Positions 57,890 to 64,000 of a DNA stretch of 64,000 bases are shown in pieces. The stretch is from Tenrec ecaudatus (lineage: Eukaryota > Chordata > Mammalia > Afrosoricida > Tenrecidae), in NCBI RefSeq assembly GCF_050624435.1, contig NC_134546.1, positions 78,781,700-78,845,699 of the forward strand. The letters run 5' to 3'. Position 1 is the first letter of the stretch, and each line of letters opens with the position of its first letter. The position numbers were made by a program, and so were the translations under genes. The notes beneath the pieces are model-generated. The model made no database searches and was not told the origin of the DNA. It was given only the letters and a program-made list of their open reading frames with translations.

Positions 57890-59130
57890 ATGTTCATATC
57901 ATTACATTTTTATTTTGGAAAAATGTACACAGCAAAACATTCTCCAATTCAACCACTATTATATGTACAATTGAGTGACTTTGATTATACTCTTCATGTT
58001 TACAACCATTACTGATATCCTTTTCAAAATTATCCCGCAACCATTAATATAAACTGACTTTCCCCTAAGCAACAACCCGATCTCCTTCACCGAAGGTAAC
58101 CCTTGGTCAAGCTTGGTTTCTTTTTATGTAGTTTTAAAAATAGATGTATATAATATTCACATATCATACACTTGTATAGTTAAATAATTTTTAAAGTGTT
58201 GCAAACTATATATGTATATATACACATATATATCATAACAAATTCTTAAGATCCCGCCCCACCCACATTCATTGTTTACTCCCAAAACTTCCTCACCCTT
58301 CCTACTCCTCTGCTCCCCAAGAGCCCAACAGACCATTGCATCAGTTATTGTCTCTATGGATCCACGTGCCTTCTGTGCTTTACAAACTTGGAAACCCAAT
58401 AAAACAATAAAAATAAAGCCAAAATAAAACTGCAAGAAGAAAATAATAATAATATAAAGACAAAAATGAAAATAAAGAGTAAGAAAGGAAAGACTACCAT
58501 CAATATTTAAAGTTTAGCAAAAAAAAATGCTGCCATGGAACAAATGAGAAATACTTTACCTTAGAGCAAATTCAGGTTGGATCGAGAGATAGGGTCAACT
58601 GACCAATTATCATACTATGCCATGGTCTGATCTGCCATGATCAAGTTCACAATCATCTGTCTGAGAGTAAAGCTTTTCAAGGGGATCTGCCAGAGGTTTA
58701 ATATGACTAGATATTCTTCAGATAGATTTCAAGTTCTCACTGTTCACCTACCCTTAAGACAAATTGGATATTCATAATTTGAGCTCTGAAGGGTTTTCCT
58801 TCATCATATTTAAATTTAATTGTCACTATCTATGGATCACACAGGCTGATGTACTTCTTCATTGTGGACTTCCTTGACACCTCACTTAGATGGCTGCTTG
58901 TTTGAAGACAAGCCTTTTAGACCCCAGATAATAGATAGCTTGGCACCATCTGCTTTCTTCACCACACTTTGCTGTAATGCCCTTATCTTCTTTGATTTTT
59001 CAATGAAGGTAAGTATTGAGCAGAGCCATGTTAAGATCCTGTACCCAGAATATGATCACCTAGAGGATGGATCTAGCTAAATCTTGTCATAAACCATGGG
59101 CACCTTTACCTAGTACCTGCAAAGTGAACA
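57890..59130 (-). mobile_element. L1 3'-UTR-like repeat, reverse
   Basis: Collinear with 10590-11430 over most of its length and with 35340-35500 near 58900-58990. Interpreted as the 3' UTR region of an L1 in reverse orientation; ORF2 is absent. Confidence 0.6.
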
Positions 59131-59146
59131 TGTGAAACTCCACAAC

Positions 59147-59640
59147 TGTATTAGTCTGGGTGGACTAGAGAAACAAATTCATAGACATTCATATGTGTAT
59201 AAGATAGAACTTTATATCAAAGATAAATTGTACATTAAGAAAGCATACCAGCCCAGTCCAAGTCCATCAGTCCGATATTAGGCCATATATCTGATACCAA
59301 ACTATAAATTTCTCTTCAGACTCACACAATATATGCAATGATGCCGAATACAGGAAGAGCACATGCCAGTGGGTGAAAAGTCTTGTGAATCCAGTGGAGG
59401 TGGAAACATCTCAACGCTGTCAGGAGTCTCCACGTGGCTCCTTCAGCTCCAGGGCTCTAGTGTAGCTCCATGTGTCTTGTTGAAAGGAATGTCTCACAGG
59501 GTGTGAGCCTGTGCCCTGCCTCCAGCGAGCTATTTATCTCCTCAGCGCCTCCAAATGATGTCATCAAACTGAACCCGGATTGACAGAATAAACTCCAACC
59601 CTTCACTCTTAAGTGTCAAATCGACAACAGATTATGTGAT
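59147..59640 (-). mobile_element. MaLR-type LTR, right end missing
   Basis: Starts TGTATTAGTCTGGGTGGACT and is collinear with the other minus copies up to 'acaacagattatgtga' at 59640. The last eight bases of the family end are missing. Confidence 0.72.
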
Positions 59641-59879
59641 TATTTTTTGTTTAATTTTATCTTTTTAAAAATTATTTTTGTTATTGTCTCCCTGTTTAGA
59701 AGCGAAGAAGAAGTGGATGCATAGAGACAATAACTGAGGCAATGGTTTATAAGGAAGGGGGAGGGGGGAATTGGGGAGGAATCAGTGGATCTGTGAGGCA
59801 GGAGGGAGTATTAAGCTTATTTTCACGATGGACATACAACTCTTTTTTAGAAGTGTTTTAAGAATGGAAATGTGAATGT

Positions 59880-59950
59880 TATATGAGCGAGAGAGAAAGA
59901 AAGAAATTGAGGAAGGAAGAAAGGAAAGAAGGAAGGCAGGAAGGAAGGAA
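59880..59950. repeat. (GGAA)n-rich low-complexity tract
   Basis: Purine-rich run just before an L1 insertion point. Confidence 0.85.
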
Positions 59951-59960
59951 GAATGAACTA

Positions 59961-61480
59961 GGAGGAAGATGGCTGACAAGGGAACCAGCATACTATGAGA
60001 GCTCTTTCAAACAAAGCGGGTTTGGTGTCCTGGTGGACGAGCGGTAGGAGTCTGGTGAGTGAAATATCCCCCCGGGACAGCACACCAGCCCCATCCCATG
60101 CATTTGTCCTGAGCAGGAGCCTGGGCGATACAGGACCCGTTCATGGGACAGCTCCATCACTAGGCTGCTGCCAATACGGTTGCAACTAGCTTCAAGCCCA
60201 CTCCCCAGACCAGGACACCAAGCCCAGAGTCGCTTGCCTAACTAGCCAAGACATGCGTAGCGTGGTACCCCGTACAGCAGCTGCCCACTTGCGGGACCCC
60301 AGTAGGAGAGAAACTTCCCTTTCCCACGGTTCTCCTCCCCCCACATGACAGCGATCTGTCCTTGGGCCGACGTTCCTCCCTCCATTTATCCAAGGCCTGG
60401 GTAATTGACCTGCGGGCTGCCTGGCTACCCCCATGGGGGAACATCCACCAACACAGCTACCTGGGACCTCTCCACCGGCACTCCATTTGCCCAGCCACCC
60501 ACCCCCGTCAGCTTAGCCATAGCCCAGCGCGCACCTACCCCCGACCCTGCATTTCCACCAGCGCCACTTCAGGCTGATCTGGGAGACCTCTGGTCACAGC
60601 CCTGGTCACTGAGTCTGCCTGCTGAGGGTGCCCTCCCAGCACCAACAGCGTCAGTCACAACAGTGGGTGCCCCTGCCTACAGGGAGCATGAGCGACAGGG
60701 TTCTGCATTCCGGCAGGAGTGACATTGCCCACCCCGTGTGCTGCGGGGATTCCAGCGGCCAGCTCCGAGTCTGCTGTGACACATTCCTTTCTGAGTGGAG
60801 ATGAGGCGCCATTGCCTGCAGGTTCCCTCCAGAGCCTCCACTGTCTGATCCGGCTGGACCACATCGCTGTGGAGCCAGACTGCGCCTCTCACAGGGCCGG
60901 TGGATTAAGCAATAAAAGTCCCACCTACTGGGGAGCCTGGGACACGGATTTGCAGTCCCTACCGGAGCCATCTGTGTGCTCCAGCCAGCTCTCCTTCCAC
61001 TCCACAGCCTTCAACTATCATGATCCGAATTCTACCTTGAAAGTCTGTATAGAGCAGAGGGTATACAGATGTAGATAGGAGTTGGAGGCACAGGGAATCA
61101 AGGGCAGATGATACCTTCAGGACCAGGGGTGTGAGTGGCGATACTGGGAGGGTAAAGGGAGAGGGGTTGCAATTACAAGGATCTACATGTGACCTCCTCC
61201 CTGGGGGATGGACAGCAGAAAAGGGGTGAAGGGAGATGTCGGACAGGGCAAGATATGACAAAATAATGATTTATAAATTATCAAGGACTCGTGAGGAAGG
61301 GGGGAGCAGGGAGGGAGGGGAAAAAAAGAAGGCCGGATGCAAGAATATAAGTGGAGAGCAAATGCTTTGAAAATGATGAGGGCAAAGAATGTACAGATGT
61401 GCTTTACACAATTGATGTATGTATGGATTGTGAAAAGAGTTGTATGAGCCCCTAATAAAATGTTAAAAAAAGAAGTGCTA
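59961..61480 (+). mobile_element. Internally deleted L1: 5' UTR joined to 3' end
   Basis: Begins 'ggaggaagatggctgac', the typical L1 5' terminus, and for about 1 kb is a GC-rich 5' UTR collinear with 63302-63960. At about 61080 it passes directly into L1 3' UTR and ends 'gagcccctaataaaatg' plus A-run (61447-61470). ORF1 and ORF2 are absent. Open frames of 100-119 codons inside the UTR are compositional. Confidence 0.8.
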
Positions 61481-61819
61481 ATAAAGAATCAGGTAAAGAA
61501 AAATAGCATGAGGATACTAATATCAGCAATAATACTTATCACATATACTCATATGAGCCAAGTTTATCAGCACAAAAATGTGCTGAAAACTGGGGTTCGG
61601 CTTATACACGTGTCAGTGGTACCCCAGCAAGGTGTAACATCTTATTGGGGCCCTCTGAGGTAAAGGGATGAGCGCCCATTATCTCGCTGATGATTGCCGT
61701 TTCTCCACTGTTCATTCAAAGCCCCTCTGATACCGCAGGGTTTTGAATGTTTGTTTACTCAGATCTAACCAATCAGAGTCGTCCTATGAAGTCGACGGCT
61801 CCAATTCCCAGAAGCACCT

Positions 61820-62379
61820 GTAGTGATTCACTTATGCCAGCAACTGAACTGCTAAGTGACCGATCTTGGCACAACAGACTCCCATTTTGAGTCCTGCACC
61901 TCCATCTTAGCTCTCAAGACTGACCCCTAACTGGCCTCCCCTCCCCTGCTCAACCCCCAAATCTGGGAACCAGCTCCTCCCAAAGCCAGAATGTTTTCTG
62001 AAGATATGGTCACTCCATCCGTCCCTGACATATAGGTAAGATTAACGACCTCTTCCCTTCTGAAGCACCTGTGTGCAGAGATCCTTCCCAGCTGTGCCTG
62101 TCAGCAGTGGGCATAAAAACGCCACCAGGATTTTTTCCCAGCACGGCTTCAATAGCTCGATACCTTGAGTTGCTGAACCCGCCTGCAAGATTCTCAATAA
62201 AGCCTGCTTCTAAAACTTCGTTAATTGGGTCTCTGATTCTGTTTTCACGTCCAAATAAACCTTCTAGTAATGATGTGTCCGTGGCTGTGCTCCATTTCTC
62301 CCCTCTGGTCTCTGTGTTAATTCACATCCTGCATCCCCCGCCTGCACGGTCTCCTTCCCTCCTCCCAGCTAACACGTCA
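61820..62379 (+). mobile_element. Solo LTR inserted in the transposon
   Basis: TATA-like 'cataaaaac' (62112-62120) and AATAAA (62196-62201) stand about 85 bp apart, as U3/R do in class I LTRs. The TG start near 61820 and CA end near 62379 are approximate. The 111-codon open frame in it is not a gene. Confidence 0.5.
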
Positions 62380-62444
62380 CGGGGGATGGGGGAGGCATTA
62401 CCATGAAAGTTCTTTTTCAAAGTTTTATTTTTTTCCTATTAGAA

Positions 62445-63290
62445 ATGGATACTCTTGAACCAAAACAAAAACACCAGTCGTATGAGGCTGGTTTCAAAAT
62501 GAAGGTTGTGTCAAGCGCAGAAGAGAGCAATAACAGTATTGCAAGTAGGGAATTCTGTGTTGACGAAAAGCAAGTGAGGGAGTGGCGGAAAATGAAGGCT
62601 GACTTGGAACAGATTCCAAAAGCTAAAAAAGCTCATCTTGGTTTAACGTCTTTTTATGGGGCTCTAGAGATTGAATTGCATAAATGGGTTTTGAAGTGTC
62701 GTCAAAATGGTTACTGTGTAACACATATGGGAATCTGCATACACGCTTTACAAATGGCTAACGATGACAAATATAAAGCACCAGGCACGAAAAATTTGCT
62801 GTGTCAGCAGAATGGTGTACCTGTTTCATGAAGAGGTTTGGCCTACTATGTTTGAGGCAAAGAACAAAGATTTCCCAGAAACTGCCACAAGATCTTGAAA
62901 AATAAATTATGTCATTCCAGTCATTATTTATAAAACAAAGAAGGATTTATAATTATGACCTGGCAGATATTAGAAATATGGATGAAATTGTCATGACTTT
63001 TGATCTTCCAAGCAACAGAACTGTGGCAAATTTAGGAGAAAAAAACATTTTTCTCAAAACCACAGAAAATTAAAAAAACAACTTTAGAACTGTTCTATTA
63101 TGTTTACCTAATGGAATTAAGTTGCATCCTGTCATTTTTTTAAAAAGAAAGACCTTCCCTAAAAAGATCAAGTTCCCACCGAGAATTACTGTGCGTGCAC
63201 ATTTTAAAGGCTGGATGGATGAAGACGTAACAAAAAATATGGCTGGAAGAAATTTGGAACCCATGACCAGGAGTAGCCTTAAAGAAAAAG
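62445..63290 (+). pseudogene. pogo/Tigger-type transposase remnant
   Basis: N-terminal helix-turn-helix: MDTLEPKQKHQSYEAGFKMK, then 'REFCVDEKQVREWRKMK', characteristic of pogo/Tigger and related domesticated proteins. A second CENP-B-like half follows ('ALEIELHKWVLKCRQNG'). After a frameshift at about 62800 the DDE domain appears: 'NMDEIVMTFDLPSNRTV' near 62978 (first catalytic Asp region) and, after more breaks, 'IFLKRKTFPKK' and 'GWMDED' (about 63135-63225). The rest is missing. Not functional, although the DNA-binding part remains open for 142 codons. Confidence 0.85.
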
Positions 63291-63301
63291 CCATCGTGAA
63301 A

Positions 63302-64000
63302 AAGATGGCCGACCAGGGGACCTGTATACTCTGAGATCTCTTTTGAATAAAGTGGATTTGGTGTCCAGGTAGCTGAGCGGCAGGAGTCTGCTGAGTGAAA
63401 TATCCCAGTGAGACAGCACTCCAGCCCCACCCCATGCATTTGTCCTGAGCTGGGACCTGGGTGATAGATTCGTGGGACATCTCCAGTCACTAGGCTGCCG
63501 CCATCGCGGAGGCGACTAACCTCAGCCCCATTCCATTCCCAGACCGGCACCCCGAGCCCACAGTCACTCACCTGCCCTGCAGAGATACGCACAGCAGGTC
63601 CCACGATCCCCCTACACCAGCTGCCCACTCAGGGAACCCCACTAGGCGAGAAGTTTTCTTTTCCTGTGGTTCCCCCCTCCCCTCCTGGCAGTGATCTGCC
63701 CTTGGGCCCGCGTCCCTCCCTCCATTCATCCACGGCCTGGGTAACTGACCTGCGAGCCTCCTGGCGACCCCCACGGGGGACCATCCAACCACACTGCTGC
63801 CTGGGACCTCTCCACCGGCACTCCGTTTGCCCGACCACCCACCCCCGTCAGCTTAGCGCGGGCTCCACTCGTGGCCGGGAACCTGCGCTGAGTACTTCCC
63901 CAAGGCGCGAGCCACAGCCCGACCGCTGCTACCTCCGACCCTGCATTTCTCCCGGGGCCACTGCGGGCTGGCCTGGGAGACCTCTGGCCGCGGGCCGGGG
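63302..64000 (+). mobile_element. L1 5' UTR, running off the window
   Basis: Starts 'aagatggccgaccagggg', the L1 5' terminus, and is collinear with the 5' UTR at 59965-60600 over nearly its whole length. It retains its very 5' end, so it was not 5'-truncated on insertion. GC content rises to the window end. Its ORFs, if any, lie beyond 64000. Confidence 0.82.

Larger units (their letters stand above)
61545..63301 (+). mobile_element. pogo/Tigger-like DNA transposon, disrupted
   Basis: A 5' terminal region with a perfect hairpin (CAGCACA-AAAA-TGTGCTG, 61568-61585) and the 'cggcttatacacgtgtcagt' block opens the element. It is split by an LTR and resumes with transposase sequence from 62445. 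The 3' part is cut off by an L1 beginning at 63302. Confidence 0.65.

Noticed and set aside
55925..59640. Minus-strand repeats as a DNA transposon family with terminal inverted repeats
   Set aside because: Short inverted ends are also found in LTRs, and the copy at 19850 has an internal region and a second LTR start, which favours MaLR-type LTRs.
60405..61078. Open frames of 105-119 codons in GC-rich sequence
   Set aside because: They lie in an L1 5' UTR that recurs at 63302-64000 and the frames are not conserved between the two copies.

Overview
This window is nuclear DNA from a placental mammal, most probably an afrotherian (elephant, tenrec, aardvark, hyrax group). The argument is the repeat content: many diverged copies of a tRNA-derived SINE of the AfroSINE type, fragments of a BovB-like RTE retrotransposon, an L1 lineage whose 3' ends finish in 'gagcccctaataaaatg', and MaLR-type LTRs. 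No bacterial features, operons, CRISPR arrays or rRNA genes are present. The exact species cannot be settled from the sequence alone.

Left half (about 3.6-33.9 kb): a split gene on the minus strand with five ankyrin-repeat exons followed by short acidic/lysine-rich exons. Exon order and splice phases match the ANKRD26/POTE/CCDC144 family. Eleven exons can be placed, with a CRE-containing putative promoter near 33.85 kb. Exon 4 carries a one-base deletion and the penultimate visible exon an in-frame TAA, so this copy looks like a recently disabled gene, or one with sequence errors. Its introns are packed with L1, RTE, AfroSINE, MIR-like and MaLR elements. At the far left edge is a processed pseudogene of ribosomal protein L23a.

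Middle (37.3-42.6 kb): one degraded class I (gammaretrovirus-like) endogenous retrovirus on the plus strand. It has recognisable gag, a protease with a mutated active site, a deletion removing most of reverse transcriptase, integrase with a nonsense codon and a frameshift, an env remnant with the transmembrane subunit, and a 3' LTR. No 5' LTR was found. From 42.8 to 50.5 kb follow L1, RTE and nested LTR insertions, plus an unidentified GC-rich segment with a 222-codon open frame on the minus strand.

Right part (50.6-55.6 kb): three immunoglobulin heavy-chain V-segment relics on the plus strand, two of them VH3-like, with octamer promoters, one leader exon and 23-bp-spacer recombination signals. 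All are disrupted. A processed pseudogene of ATP synthase subunit c (ATP5MC2 type) lies at 57.2-57.8 kb. The right edge (59.1-64 kb) is a nest of mobile DNA: a MaLR LTR, an L1 with 5' UTR joined directly to its 3' end, a pogo/Tigger-like transposon split by an LTR, and the 5' end of another L1 that runs off the window.

Nothing here forms an intact pathway. The window is a pericentromeric- or subtelomeric-like patchwork of disabled genes and transposons. The most interesting items are the decaying ANKRD26-like gene with an internal coding repeat, its proximity to IGHV relics, and the layered transposon insertions.
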